This document shows, piece after piece, positions 1-12,787 of a stretch of 64,000 bases of DNA. The first letter of the stretch is position 1. Every line of letters starts with the position of its first letter. Source of the DNA: Linnemannia elongata. Taxonomy: Eukaryota > Mortierellomycota > Mortierellomycetes > Mortierellales > Mortierellaceae. The stretch spans positions 1,984,001-2,048,000 of the forward strand of contig JAXBDG010000002.1 of NCBI GenBank assembly GCA_036320915.1, read 5' to 3'. Both the position numbers and the translations under genes were made by a program. The notes beneath the pieces were generated by a model that was not told where the DNA came from, ran no database searches, and was given only the letters and a program-made list of their open reading frames with translations.

Positions 1-776
1 CAAAGCCAGGCCCTGGTCAAAGTATTCCACCATCCGGGTCTTCTACGTCGTTGCCAGGTTCGGGTGCGGCTGAAGGACCTCCACCGGTCAAGAGTCCTGG
101 AAGCACAACGGGCGGTGGCGGTCGACCTGCGCTCGCGACAGCGAGTGACTTTGGCAGTTTCTTTCAAGCCGCGGCGATGTTTACACCACCACCGGCGAGG
201 GTGCGACAGGGAGGCCACATGCGTCGTGGAAGTGAGAGCGAGAGTACGACGACACGTTATAGCAGCCCATGCAGAAGTAGGGAGTCTTCAAGGTCGCGAC
301 CGCCGCATTCTGGGACCGGTCCTGAGCACACTGAGGTGGAGCCTAAGCAAGGAGAGGTGACTGTTGAGCGAGACTCGTTCACAGGTAGACACGAGCAGGT
401 TGATGAGGATGAGGATCTAATCAAGGACGAGGAGATTACGCCTGTTGTTGTTCCTAGTGCTGGCACTGGCACTGTTGTCGAGGAGGACAAGGAGGATAAA
501 CAGCAAGAAGCGGCGGGGGAGGATGACAGAAAGGTGGTGGTGCGTATGAACAGCAACTCCAGTAGGACTAGTTCGCAGGCGATGGAGGATAACCTGTTGA
601 CCTTTCAGATGCAGAAACAGGCTGTTGTCGGGGGCAGTGGTCTTAAGGAGAAGGAGGAGGAACAGGAAGAGAGGAAGGAGGAAGGGGTTGTTAATAGTCC
701 TGGAGCCATTGATGGCGAGAAGGCTGTCTCCGGTTCGACTCAGGGCAGCCCTAAGGCTGACTCTGTTGACGAATAA
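1..776 (+). CDS. 3' end of an unknown low-complexity gene (5' end outside window)
   Basis: The reading frame is open from the left window edge to a TAA at 774-776. No ATG is needed inside the window, so this is the last part of a gene that begins upstream. The visible ~258 residues are low in complexity: a Gly/Pro/Ser-rich start, a Ser/Arg-rich stretch (about residues 75-105), then a strongly acidic and Gln/Glu-rich tail. I see no domain, signal peptide or membrane segment. A disordered C-terminal tail of a regulatory or nuclear protein would look like this, but the function cannot be read from this part. The stop is 176 bases upstream of the DAD1 start on the same strand. Confidence 0.55.
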   Translation, partial: KPGPGQSIPPSGSSTSLPGSGAAEGPPPVKSPGSTTGGGGRPALATASDFGSFFQAAAMFTPPPARVRQGGHMRRGSESESTTTRYSSPCRSRESSRSRPPHSGTGPEHTEVEPKQGEVTVERDSFTGRHEQVDEDEDLIKDEEITPVVVPSAGTGTVVEEDKEDKQQEAAGEDDRKVVVRMNSNSSRTSSQAMEDNLLTFQMQKQAVVGGSGLKEKEEEQEERKEEGVVNSPGAIDGEKAVSGSTQGSPKADSVDE

Positions 777-952
777 TTTGACAGGAAATTAAAATAAAAA
801 GATTTTTGTTTCGTTGTCATTGTCTTTGTCTTTGTTGCCACCACATTCACCTTTTCACCCTTTATACCTTTATTTATTTACTTCAAGACACTCCACGCGA
901 CCTTGCTCGAGACATTTGGATTCGACCGACTAACAGGAGCATACATTCAGCA

Positions 953-1452
953 ATGGCCATCACACAAGGCACCAACGGAGGACAGGCAACTGCAGCAAGC
1001 GAAGCTGCAGCCTTTGAAGCCGAACGAAACCGGTTGATCACCAACATACAAATCGTAATTCCTCGCTATCCCCATCATTCTTCACAGTGACGACTAATGC
1101 TACATGCAGCAAAGAAGAAACAACTAACACAGCGCGATGTCCCTTTCTCCTCTCTTTTATTTAATGGTCGCAACAAAAGGAAATGGGCCAAGTGTTAAGC
1201 AATGTAAACATCCTGAACCGGAACCTGGAGACGATCATCACGATTGGACAGGAGTTTGAACAGTTGAGCCAATTGTGGAAACATTTTCATGCCTCGGCGT
1301 TTCAGCGTGCGGAAGAGGAGAGGTTTGATAGGGAGTTGTTGGCTCAAGAGGAGGAAGACGATCAGGAGCGGAGCCAGGAGCAAGAAGAGTATGGAGAGGA
1401 GGGACCGCAGAGTCGGGAGCGGGAGCAAGGAGAAGTGCAGGAGGATGTATGA
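953..1452 (+). CDS. DAD1: DASH complex subunit DAD1
   Basis: Two exons, 953..1054 and 1180..1452, join in phase across a GTAATT...AG intron and give 124 residues. The conserved core reads FEAERNRLITNIQ, then VLSNVNILNRNLETI and EFEQLSQLWKHF. This matches the order and spacing of yeast Dad1 (an ERQ/R-N-L start, then SVLNGLNGLNISLESI, then EFxSVSDLWK). DAD1 is a small coiled-coil subunit of the fungal DASH/Dam1 ring that couples kinetochores to spindle microtubules. The core ends near residue 70. It is followed by an unusually long Glu/Gln/Arg-rich tail of about 50 residues that yeast Dad1 lacks. The exon junction lies inside the conserved helix, which supports the splice model. The assignment comes from motif recall, without an alignment search. 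Confidence 0.8.
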
Positions 1453-1745
1453 GATGGAGGAGGCACGGGAAGACTGCTTATGTCTGAGGGAGGGAGTCAG
1501 GAGGATCTCAAACGAAATGGGACGCCAGACTACAGAAGAAAACACGCGAGCCAGCGGTCGGTGCCAAGGCAGCAACAACAACGCAACAAACCTGTACAGT
1601 AATACCATCGATTCTATTTAACAACAAACACCAGCAACCACCTATTTATTATTCTCAATACACAAACAAATACAACGAAGTAGTCGAAAGGAACAGTATA
1701 CAACGGAGAAAGATCGATGTGTCTAGATATGCGGATGCGATTTTA

Positions 1746-4055
1746 TTACTTGGGAGACTCAGAGGCAGAAGAGGGGAGAGGGAGACGCCGGAGTTCATTT
1801 AGGACTTGGTCTTCGAGGTCAGAGTCCATCTCGCGTCGTGCAACTTGTAGCATCAGCCTGTAAGTCGCCTCGTTCGGTCGGATCGACATTCCTTTTGTAG
1901 ATGTGTCGGAGGTTGTCGAGGCGGTAAAGGAGGAGGGGAGTTTACGTTGGTCGCGTTTCCAGGATGCGCGTCGGCGGGACGTCTGGTGATGAGTTGGCGT
2001 CGAGAACACCGCAGGTCCCGTAGAAGTGGTGGAAGCGGTGGCAACGTCGTTGTTTGTATATTTCTTCTCGTGACTCAAGCCAAGAGCAAGAGGCCCAGCT
2101 CCGATATCGCTACCATCGACCATCATCTCGGAAAAGATCTCCCTCGCAGCCCTGGTCTCGCCCAGATCAACAAGGACCTTCAGGATTTGGTTGACTAGGA
2201 CAGTGTTAATGGGCCGCTGTTGTTCTCGGTGGAGGGTTGTGTGGTGTAGTTGCTTGTATGTCCTGGTGACGCCATCAATATCCGACTCTTGGATGTGCGA
2301 CTGCATCATGACTGAGAGGGTCTGCAGGTTAGGGACGACTGTGCTGGTATTAAGGCCTGCTGCTTCTGAATGGTTCCTTAAGCGATTTGAAGATGGTGAC
2401 GACAGGGCTCCTAGTCCTGCGGTTACCGATCCGTTCCTAGAAGACTCGTTGGCGCCGGCAATGCTGTTGGTAGAAGTAGCAGAAGACCCTTGACTCTGCA
2501 TGTGGTTCCAGATCTGATCAGCGCGTTCAAACTCCTTAGCCTTGAGTAGCGTATCCATCAACATGGTGTATAGAACAATGTCAGGCTTCATCCCCGTCAA
2601 CAGAAAGTCCTGCCATATTGCCCATGCCTGGTCAACGGGTCCTGAGAGCGCGATTGGGTGTTGATAACGAGATGTTGCGGCCATTGAGCGTGCGGTGTTG
2701 GTGGCAGTTGTGGCGGAAGATGCTGAGGGCCTGCCGATAGCTGAGTTGGTAGCAGGAGATGAGTTGGTACCGAGGGTGCTGGTGACGGATCCGATCCAGT
2801 TCATCAAGATTGTGTACTCAGAGACCCTTAACCCATGGTAGTCGTCCGCGGGGTTATATACATGCGGAGGCGCGTCTCTGTTGCCTGTTGCTGAACCTGT
2901 CGAGAACAGAGGAGCTGAAGCGAGTTTGGATGCATATCGACGCTTCTTCTGTCGCTCCTTCTCGTTCAGCCAGATCAAATCCGTAGTGATCCTGAGGAGT
3001 TGCTCAAGGTTGTCGCGGGTCTTGGGTTCTCGCCCCAGGAGAAGAAACAAGGTCCGTGTATGTCGTCGAGGGATCAGGATGGTGTCGTACATTGATTGAA
3101 GGCGGCTGAGGTAGTTGTAATTCACCAGCGCTGAATGCAATGTTGCTACTGATGAGGAGCGCCCGGTTGCTGTGGTGAGTTTTGATGAAGATGACGAGGA
3201 GGAGGAGCCGAGCCGGTGGAGGGAATTGTAGAGTTCGAAGAGGGCATTGGCGGTAGAGGTCCAGGATTGGACAGGTTCAAGGGGCTTGGAGTCGTTGTCG
3301 TCGTTGTTGGAGAATTGAGATCCAGAGCCTTTGGTCGGGAAGCGCCAGGAAGAGGATTTGATGCAGGATTGCTTTGGTGAAGGCTGTGCAGGCGGCGCGG
3401 GCTCGTCCTTGTCATTCTGCTTTGGCGATGCAGACGTTGATATGTGTGCAGAGTGTGACGCGGCTTCTCCTCCTCCTCCTCCTCCTGGCGTAACCGACCC
3501 TGATCTTGAAGAACGACTCGGCACTACTGGAGCAATGCGCTCTCTCCAGAAGCGTGTATCCTGCAGTGAACGTTGATGGTCGTATCCTGAGGAGTAGACG
3601 AGTGGGTCGTCGCTAGACTCAATTGAGACGGCGGTCGACAGTTTCCTGGGGATAAAACTGGCAGCTCCTCGACACGAGACTGTGAGGTTCGATCCGGGCA
3701 GAGGGAGAGCGGTCATGGATCGGGAGGCGGCTATGGTATGGCGAGAAAGATGGAGGTGCCCTCTTCCCCCTCCTGAACCGGATCCACGTATCCGGCCGAA
3801 AGCAGTAGTTGGCTGGTAGGCCGTAGTCGCAGTAGGAGTGGCAGCCTGAACGTGGGTATGTGCGTGGGCGGGACAGAAGAGGTGACGGGCCGAGAAGTGA
3901 ATCACGGCGTCCCAGGTGTTCTGAAGGGATTCCTGTTCCTGAACGAGAAGAAACTTCCGACTGGACAAAGGTCGTTTGTGTTGTTGGCGTCGTCCATGGA
4001 GCAGTAGTAGCCCCCCTGGTGCTCGACTTCCACCTGCTGGAAGCGGCTTTGGCAT
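1746..4055 (-). CDS. Pentatricopeptide-repeat (PPR) protein, probably mitochondrial
   Basis: A single open frame of 769 aa starts at the ATG at 4055. PPR-type helical pairs are visible around residues 470-525 (AWAIWQDFLLTGMKPDIVLY, then TMLMDTLLKAKEFERADQIW) and 560-640 (TLSVMMQSHIQESDIDG; LVNQILKVLVDLGETRAARE). A last unit follows near 720-750 (RPNEATYRLMLQVARRE). PPR proteins bind organellar RNA. The N-terminus is rich in Arg, Ser and His with few acidic residues, as in mitochondrial presequences. Long Ser/Thr/Asn/Gly-rich inserts separate the repeats. The start is uncertain because the frame lies close to other open frames up to about 4255, so a short 5' exon is possible. It is divergently arranged with eS25, about 312 bp between start codons. 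Confidence 0.75.
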   Translation of the reverse strand: MPKPLPAGGSRAPGGLLLLHGRRQQHKRPLSSRKFLLVQEQESLQNTWDAVIHFSARHLFCPAHAHTHVQAATPTATTAYQPTTAFGRIRGSGSGGGRGHLHLSRHTIAASRSMTALPLPGSNLTVSCRGAASFIPRKLSTAVSIESSDDPLVYSSGYDHQRSLQDTRFWRERIAPVVPSRSSRSGSVTPGGGGGGEAASHSAHISTSASPKQNDKDEPAPPAQPSPKQSCIKSSSWRFPTKGSGSQFSNNDDNDSKPLEPVQSWTSTANALFELYNSLHRLGSSSSSSSSKLTTATGRSSSVATLHSALVNYNYLSRLQSMYDTILIPRRHTRTLFLLLGREPKTRDNLEQLLRITTDLIWLNEKERQKKRRYASKLASAPLFSTGSATGNRDAPPHVYNPADDYHGLRVSEYTILMNWIGSVTSTLGTNSSPATNSAIGRPSASSATTATNTARSMAATSRYQHPIALSGPVDQAWAIWQDFLLTGMKPDIVLYTMLMDTLLKAKEFERADQIWNHMQSQGSSATSTNSIAGANESSRNGSVTAGLGALSSPSSNRLRNHSEAAGLNTSTVVPNLQTLSVMMQSHIQESDIDGVTRTYKQLHHTTLHREQQRPINTVLVNQILKVLVDLGETRAAREIFSEMMVDGSDIGAGPLALGLSHEKKYTNNDVATASTTSTGPAVFSTPTHHQTSRRRASWKRDQRKLPSSFTASTTSDTSTKGMSIRPNEATYRLMLQVARREMDSDLEDQVLNELRRLPLPSSASESPK

Positions 4056-4367
4056 GGGTGTTCGATTGTTTTAGTCCTTGTCCGTGGAGAAGAGAAGGGA
4101 GATGGAGATGGAGATCCTTTTCTTCCTTGTTCCTTGTCCTTCGGTCTTTTCGGACCTTTTTTATGCCCTTCTCCTTCAAGGCAGATACAAGTGCGACCGA
4201 GGGAACGTGCAATTGAGTGAAAACAAGTGTGAGGAAGTAACGTTTGTTCCCTCAATGCTTGTTTATATCACATGACCAATCTTTAAACTTAATTCCGTGC
4301 AGAGTGATGAATGTCCATTTAGACGTGTGCGGTGTCTGAGAACTGAAATCTCTCTCTTACAATCACA
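4056..4367. promoter_or_regulatory. Divergent intergenic region, PPR gene / eS25
   Basis: This stretch separates the minus-strand PPR start (4055) from the proposed eS25 start codon (4368). Just before the eS25 ATG is a pyrimidine-rich leader (TCTCTCTCTTAC), of the kind often found at ribosomal-protein transcription starts. No other gene is visible. A shared promoter is inferred only from the arrangement. Confidence 0.4.
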
Positions 4368-5832
4368 ATGGTTAGTTGGGACCCATCAAGCAACAGCGCT
4401 CCAATCTAATTGGTCGAGAGTCCGTCCTATGCTACAGACAGCATATCCCAATCCATCGACAATACCTATCGATCCATCGATCCATCCCGACAACCCAACG
4501 ACCATCGGCAACTATCATCATCGACACAACCAGCGCCATAATCGATATGGCATTGACGAACGGCTCTGAAAAAAAAATACTTTGGCCAAAAAGTTCATCA
4601 CTTTGGGCCAGTTCTGGCTGAACGATGGAGTGGAGGGTTGGTCTGGTTGAGCTGAGGCAAGCGGAAGGAGCTCTCAGGGCATACCAGGGAGCAGAACAGG
4701 AAGCCGTCGTTGAGTCGTTCAGTCGGCCAGTTCATCGCCCTCTGGATCTGACCTGCTGATCGCGACGGACTTTTGTCTTCGGAGCGCTCTTTGTCCACCT
4801 TGCCTCGCTTGGAACTTTTTGCTATCGAACAGGAGACACGGGAAAAGCAGTTACACTTGCAGCAGGATACTTTCTGTAACGCCGACGGACCCTCAACCAG
4901 ATCCGCAACACTTTTATTCGTTCTAGAGCGGGACGATGTAACTCGACATAGTAGGGCACTTGGATGATGGCGGAGCACTCTGTTGTGAAGTTCAGACCGA
5001 ATCGTGTCAACAACTCAGGAATCATCGCTGTCACCTCATCTCTTTCGCACCTTCTCATCTTTGGGACTTAATATTAACCGTGTTTCTGCTTTTATATCTA
5101 CTGCATGTTCCGAACAATAATAGGCCAAAAAGGACGTCGCCGCCAAGCCTTCGTCATCTTCGGGTGGCAAAGCCAAGAAGAAGGTATGGCGCCCCGCTTC
5201 GACTTTGAGTTTTGATGGACATGGAATTGTTATGGAACGCGTGGACGACAAATGGGGAGAGAAGTGATATTAGCAGCTGCAAACTGACATGACGTTGTCG
5301 ATCTCTGGCGGTCGTCGAGGGTTATCCTGCAATATCAGTTGAACAGTGAACAACCTTTTGGAGGAAGTGGGTTCGCTCTCTCTTACAACAAAACAGTTCA
5401 TTTGTTTCAGCTACTACTTGAACCGACAGGACGCACTGGACACAATTGAGAGACTGCATGGAACATGTCGACACTTCAGTCAAATCCACAAGCAAGCCCA
5501 CTCACGCATTCCTCTTGCAACTTAATATAAATTAGAAATGGTCCAAGGGAAAGGTTAAGGACAAGGCCAACAACGCCGTCATCCTCGACAAGACCACCTA
5601 CGACAAGCTCATGAAGGAGGTCCCCACCTATAAGTTGGTTTCCCCCTCGGTTCTCGTTGACCGTCTCCGCATCAACGGCTCGCTCGCCCGTGCCGCCATC
5701 CGCGAGTTGGCCAACCAGGGTCTCATTGTCCCCGTCTCCACCCACGGTGCCCAGTGGATCTACACCCGCGCCACCGGTGTTGAGGAGGAGAAGAAGGCTG
5801 CCCCCAAGAAGGAGGCTGCTGATGAGCAATAA
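4368..5832 (+). CDS. RPS25: 40S ribosomal protein eS25
   Basis: Exon 3 (5536..5832) encodes [19 protein letters not shown], then [19 protein letters not shown] and [13 protein letters not shown], the conserved core of eS25. Exon 2 (5124..5183) encodes [20 protein letters not shown] and joins in phase to KWSKG, matching the family's GGKAKKKKWSKGK. Exon 1 is proposed to be only the start codon 4368..4370, followed directly by a GTTAGT donor. An intron right after the ATG is common in fungal ribosomal-protein genes, and I found no better first exon. Together this gives 119 aa, the normal family length. The protein sits on the 40S head. Exons 2 and 3 are secure and exon 1 is inferred. Intron 1 is about 753 nt and intron 2 is 352 nt. 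Confidence 0.85.
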
Positions 5833-6811
5833 ATCATCTCTCACCGTCCCCCCCAGGATCTGACTATAGTTGCTTTTCACCAAAACCACAAATCCAATCT
5901 TGTTATTATTATTGTATATTCTGTTATTGTATGGGTCTCGATGTGGAGAAAGAGGTTCAATTGAGTTTTTGGCGTGTTTGTGTTCGTGTGATAGAATTGA
6001 TGCGACGAACGTGGGAGCAATACGCGAGGAAGAAGACGATGTGAACGCGGACCCTGCATTGGATCGTGTCTATTCAGTTGAAGTGGTCAATTGAGCCCTT
6101 GGGTTACGATTCCTTTCCTCTTGACGTTTGCTTGTTTTCTCCGCCTATTAACCAATGGCGGGCCTGGCTGTATTTTTATCCGAGGCGATCGAATCGAAGT
6201 GAAGGAGAGCTGCTCTTCATGCCCAGATTGACTGCACAAGAGGGATATTCTTCAAAAGAATTATCGTTTGTTACTTCAAGCGAACGATATTTATGAGTTA
6301 AAGAAGGGATCGGATGGAGAACATTGAAAAGTGGGTTTTTTTTGTTTGTTGATACCATCAAGGGAAGAGATGCGCCGGCTAGGATCGGCCAACATTGTAC
6401 CGAAGGAGAAAAAAACAAAAGGAAGGTATTTCCTATATGTGTTAAGTACGATGAATGCGAGTAATTGGATGTATCCAGCCGTTCAGTTCCCCACCTTTCC
6501 TCTCTTTTCTTGACCCCGTGTGTCACTCTGAGAAAGAGAGCAAGATAGTTTCCCCTGTTGCCTTCTGCTTTCTGCCACCCAGCCAACCAGACAGTCAACC
6601 CTGCAAGTCTCTCTCCCACATGAAAATATCTTATTTCGATCGAACATTAAATTCCATCGCGGGCCTGGCTGCGATTCGTCTCTGCTTCACGAGGGGCTGT
6701 GGGATAAATAGCGTGTCTCTCTTTCACACTTTTGTCTCTTTTTTTTTTTTTTTTCTTTCTTCGTTATACCCCACAATCCTCTCTCTCCCCCCTTTTTTTC
6801 ATCAACACAAC
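5833..6811. other. Intergenic region eS25 / nitronate monooxygenase
   Basis: There is no convincing gene here. The stretch holds the eS25 3' region and the upstream region of the next gene. A 13-base motif (GCGGGCCTGGCTG) occurs twice, at 6158-6170 and 6659-6671, each time near a CGATCGAA sequence. A pyrimidine-rich tract with a run of T (about 6738-6753) precedes the start codon at 6812. Confidence 0.4.
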
Positions 6812-9121
<2,310 letters not shown>

Positions 9122-9189
9122 ATTGGCGATACTAGAAAAAAAGAGAGTAGAAGCTGGTGAGGCGACAACTTGTACAGGTCGGCCAGCTA

Positions 9190-9210
9190 CCCCCCCCCCC
9201 CCCCCCCCCC
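9190..9210 (+). repeat. Poly-C homopolymer (21 C)
   Basis: An uninterrupted run of about 21 C lies just downstream of the nitronate monooxygenase stop codon, between it and the F-box gene start at 9373. Its exact length is likely to be sequencing-sensitive. Confidence 0.8.
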
Positions 9211-9372
9211 TTTGTGAATAAAACATCCATTGAGAGAAGAGCGTTGCACTTGTTGCCACCAAAATTTTGGAGTCATGATCAGTCACCCATCCAAAGCCAA
9301 ATGCCCTTTTAGTTTGTTTTTTGTTCTTTCGTACTCTTCTTTTCTCACACACACCATACACCAGACCACCAA

Positions 9373-11334
9373 ATGACACGCATGGTCAAGGAATCACCCT
9401 CCCTCACCATTAAAAAGAAACGCAACGATGCACCAGCATCTCTTCACACACTCCCTCAGGAGATTCAAGACATGATCCTCCCTCTCCTCACTCTCCACGA
9501 CCTCACCTCCTGCATCCGCGTCTGCCATGCCTGGTCGACTTTACTCCTCCCGCACATCTGGACACATCTCCATCTCGGTCGAAGGCATGGACTGGATGAG
9601 GTTGAACGAAGTTGGAGGAAGGGGTATGCGCGGTTTAGGGAATGTGCGGAGGCGGGCAGTCTGAGGAGGTGTGGGGCTTGGATACGGACCGTGGATACTA
9701 CGTGTTGTAGTATTGTTGATGTTTTATTGAAGTTTGCTGGTGACAGTGAGGGAGAGGAAGGGGAGGAGGAAGGAGGTTGTAGGGGATTGAGAGAGCTGCA
9801 GGTTTTTGATCAGCCGTGTCCAGACTCGGAGCTTTGGAGGGAGGATGCGAGGGAGGCTGTGGATAGTTTAGCTTGGGATGATGATGATTATGACAATGAA
9901 GGGGGCGGGTATTGGTGTGAGGATGATGTTGGTGGTGAGGATGAAGGTGGGAACTACGGAGATGCTAAAGAAGCATCGGCAAAAGAAACAGTTGCTTGTG
10001 TTGCTGTTTCAGCACCGCATATGACTGTCCCAAGAGCAGAAACGAACGCTATTCTCGCACTACTTCGTCAGAACCCGCACCTCAGCATTTTGAAGCTCGG
10101 AGGAGAGATGATGTCGATGATTCACGACCTCCGCTTTCTTATCCTCGACGCAATCCCCGCATCGATTGAGCATCTGGAATTGTGGGATTGGAGGCCGGCA
10201 AGCAGGAAGCAGGAAGAGTATCTGAGTCAGTGTGGGTATCCGACCTACCAACGATCCAACCTGCTGCCGACGCTTCCGTGTTTGAAGAGACTGGTTGTCG
10301 GAAGAGGGTCGATCGAGGACGATGCGGCGTTGGTTCGGATATTGGAGCGTTGTCCAAACCTCGAGACGCTGTGTCTTCATGATCTAGGATACATGCCGTC
10401 GTACGCCTACCAAAGCATTGCAGCGACGATCCGCAGGTTCTGTATAAAATTGACGGGGCTCCACCTGATCAATTGTGCAGTCCCCTCTCAGGATGACCTA
10501 TGTCTCTTACTGGACGCCTGTCACGAGTCTGGTGGGCTGAAGGATTTCGGGTTTCCCTGTCCGCCCGAGCTGAAGAGTTTTGTGTTTGCGGAGAAGGCCG
10601 CGAGGGCGTTGTTGAAACATAGTGGGTCACTCGAGAATGTGCGTTTGGATGGGTGTACTTCGTTCCCGAGTGAGCTCGTTCAGGAATTGTTGTGTTCTGC
10701 CCAGCGGTTGAGACGGTTTGATGCCATGTCGCGGTTTCGATTCAGTCAGATGGATGTAGTCCTCGATGCCAAAGATATTGTGCGGTCATTGTCAGGAGCG
10801 GGAGTAAGGGGAGAAGAGAAGGGTTGGGTGTGTTTGGGACTAGAGTCATTCAAGTGCAGGATCGGAGGAGTCCCCCGCCCAGACATCCTCACACGTACCA
10901 ATGGCCGGCCCCTTACCGATCCCCTCCACACCGTGTCTACCTCCGCCGAAAGCCTTCAGATTCAACAACAAATCTACACACAACTCTCCAGGCTCACCGA
11001 CCTCCGTGAACTAGTCCTGGGCCACCACGAGGTGAATATGAACTATGTCATGTTCCTGGACGAGATGGACACCGAGGGCGAGTACTACGATTTCGATAAC
11101 CCGGCCCAGGATATTCAGGGTGGGTACCAGTACGAATGTTTGGATATGCGGTTGCAGAGTGGGATGAAGCGATTGAAGGCGATGAAGGCGTTGCGGAGGA
11201 TCGAAGTTGAGGCGATGGCGGTTGGGTTCTTTGAGGAGTCGGAGCAGAAGTGGGTGGAGGAGAATTGGAAAAAGTTGGATTGGAATTGGAGGGATCGATT
11301 CTGGAGTGACCTTGGCTATGCTGATTATTATTGA
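9373..11334 (+). CDS. F-box / leucine-rich-repeat protein
   Basis: A single-exon frame of 653 aa. An F-box is present at about residues 24-68 (LPQEIQDMILPLLTLHDLTS, then CIRVCHAWSTLLLPHIWTHL). It binds SKP1 in SCF ubiquitin ligases. The rest carries irregular leucine-rich repeats, e.g. LEHLELWDW, CPNLETLCLHDLG and LTGLHLINC, the usual substrate-recognition part. An acidic Asp/Glu/Gly-rich insert separates F-box and repeats (about residues 120-205). It is one of four F-box loci in this window. The others are at 47688, 57944 and 61538. Near its C-terminus it shares the CRIGGVPRPDI motif with the 47688 protein (CPIRGIPRPDI), so these two are paralogues. The substrate is unknown. Confidence 0.85.
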   Translation: MTRMVKESPSLTIKKKRNDAPASLHTLPQEIQDMILPLLTLHDLTSCIRVCHAWSTLLLPHIWTHLHLGRRHGLDEVERSWRKGYARFRECAEAGSLRRCGAWIRTVDTTCCSIVDVLLKFAGDSEGEEGEEEGGCRGLRELQVFDQPCPDSELWREDAREAVDSLAWDDDDYDNEGGGYWCEDDVGGEDEGGNYGDAKEASAKETVACVAVSAPHMTVPRAETNAILALLRQNPHLSILKLGGEMMSMIHDLRFLILDAIPASIEHLELWDWRPASRKQEEYLSQCGYPTYQRSNLLPTLPCLKRLVVGRGSIEDDAALVRILERCPNLETLCLHDLGYMPSYAYQSIAATIRRFCIKLTGLHLINCAVPSQDDLCLLLDACHESGGLKDFGFPCPPELKSFVFAEKAARALLKHSGSLENVRLDGCTSFPSELVQELLCSAQRLRRFDAMSRFRFSQMDVVLDAKDIVRSLSGAGVRGEEKGWVCLGLESFKCRIGGVPRPDILTRTNGRPLTDPLHTVSTSAESLQIQQQIYTQLSRLTDLRELVLGHHEVNMNYVMFLDEMDTEGEYYDFDNPAQDIQGGYQYECLDMRLQSGMKRLKAMKALRRIEVEAMAVGFFEESEQKWVEENWKKLDWNWRDRFWSDLGYADYY

Positions 11335-12787
11335 ATCGTTGTAGTTGCTAAACATTCATGGCAAGTATGATTTGGTTACCTGTAAATAAAAGGACCGACA
11401 TCAACTACACAATTCGATACTATAACCGACATCTCAATGCTATTACCTTGCTGAATGGCATGGGGCTAATACCACAGCCTGTTGCGCAACCAATTATGAT
11501 GAGGACGCCCTAGTAGCATTGGAAGAACCAGAAGAACCGGAGGAAAAAGAAGATCCAGAGGATTTAAAAGAAATGGAAGAGCCAAGAGGACTAGGAGAAT
11601 TAGAGGACCCTAGGGAACTAGAAGAATTGAGAAATCTGGAAAACTGCTGCAACAACTGCAACAACTAACCGATTTACAGTAATTGGAACGAGGAAAGCTC
11701 CTTCCTGAGGAATATTTGCTGCGCAAACTATTACAGTGCTCAAAACCAGTTCACTCAGGCTCAAGCCAACAAAGACTGCGTGATTTCCAATCTCATGCTA
11801 CATGGATGTTGGGTGTTGACCTCGCCATCCACTGATAGCAAGGGTTCTATCACCTGATTGATGCATCCCTTCACCTTTTTTCTTAACTTTGTTTTGCTTG
11901 CATTCTATCCATCCATGTCCTTAACCCAGTCCGCCTCGTCCTTAGCCCAGTTCATGTTGTCGCAATAAAGTTTTTCGCACCTAGATAATCAATCCTTCCT
12001 GTTAGATACGCGCGTGGTGCCTTCAGTCCTCCCTTATGCCCTTTTGTGGTACAGACATTTGATACTATGTCTATGTTTTTCTCGGTTTTCATACATTGAG
12101 ATTCATGATGAGAGGACAATCGCTATCCTTCTATGCTAAGCAAGTCAGCAGGGCTAGCACTGACTCTGGCAACTATGCTTACACTTGGTGTTTGCCTAAG
12201 GCATGCTTGTGCCTCACTGCTATTACAAACAGTACATTGATGTTGCCCAATGATGGCTTACGCTGCTTGCATCACTAAGTTAGCGCCTTTGCCTTTCGTT
12301 GGATATGTTGTGAAAGCATTATCCCACGCCCCAATAGAGAAAGATTCAATAGGACGCAAGGGCTCCTCTTGTGGTGAAGGTCTCAAATAGCTATTGGCAG
12401 ATAACTAGAGCCTTCCTTGGTTGGTAATCGTCAGAGCGTTCGTCAAGATCAGCATAAGGCAAGTTACTGTTTGTATTGTAAGTTTTGTAGGTTTTGCTAC
12501 CGCGAGTATTTTTTTATTGTTCGGTGTGCTTTTTTTTTATTAGAGAGAAAAGGGAGAGGTTATAGAGAGAGATTTACAGAGAGGGAAGAAGAGAGAGAAG
12601 GAAGAGAAGTGTGAAAAGAGTGTGAAGAGTGTGAAGAGAGAGAAGAGAGTAAGAGGGAGATAGCGAGAAGATTTGTTATTTAGAGAGATTAGAGATACAG
12701 AGATACGTGAAGGATAGCGCACATACCAATAGTGGTTTGAGAATTTAATTCTGTTGTACAGGTGGTGAATATTATGGCGGTCTGTTT
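11335..12787. other. Gene-free region with decayed repeat sequence
   Basis: I see no intact gene in this 1.45 kb. Positions 11972-12003 and 12010-12151 match, with many differences, to 19183-19216 and 20445-20580 on the same strand, so this is an old dispersed repeat. Other parts hold a GAA/GGA-rich patch (11560-11640) and an AGAGA-rich patch (12540-12680) next to the 3' end of the permease gene. Confidence 0.5.
12010..12151 (+). repeat. Diverged dispersed repeat, copy 1
   Basis: It starts at GCGCGTGG and ends at GTCAGCAG. Conserved blocks shared with 20445-20580 include TTCTCGGTTTTCATAC and CCTTCTATGCTAAG. A preceding block at 11972-12003 matches 19183-19216. No coding capacity is left in it, and the family is not recognised. 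Confidence 0.6.

Noticed and set aside
5184..5535. Possible box C/D snoRNA in eS25 intron 2 (TGATGG and CTGA)
   Set aside because: The C box has a mismatch and no terminal stem brackets the two boxes.
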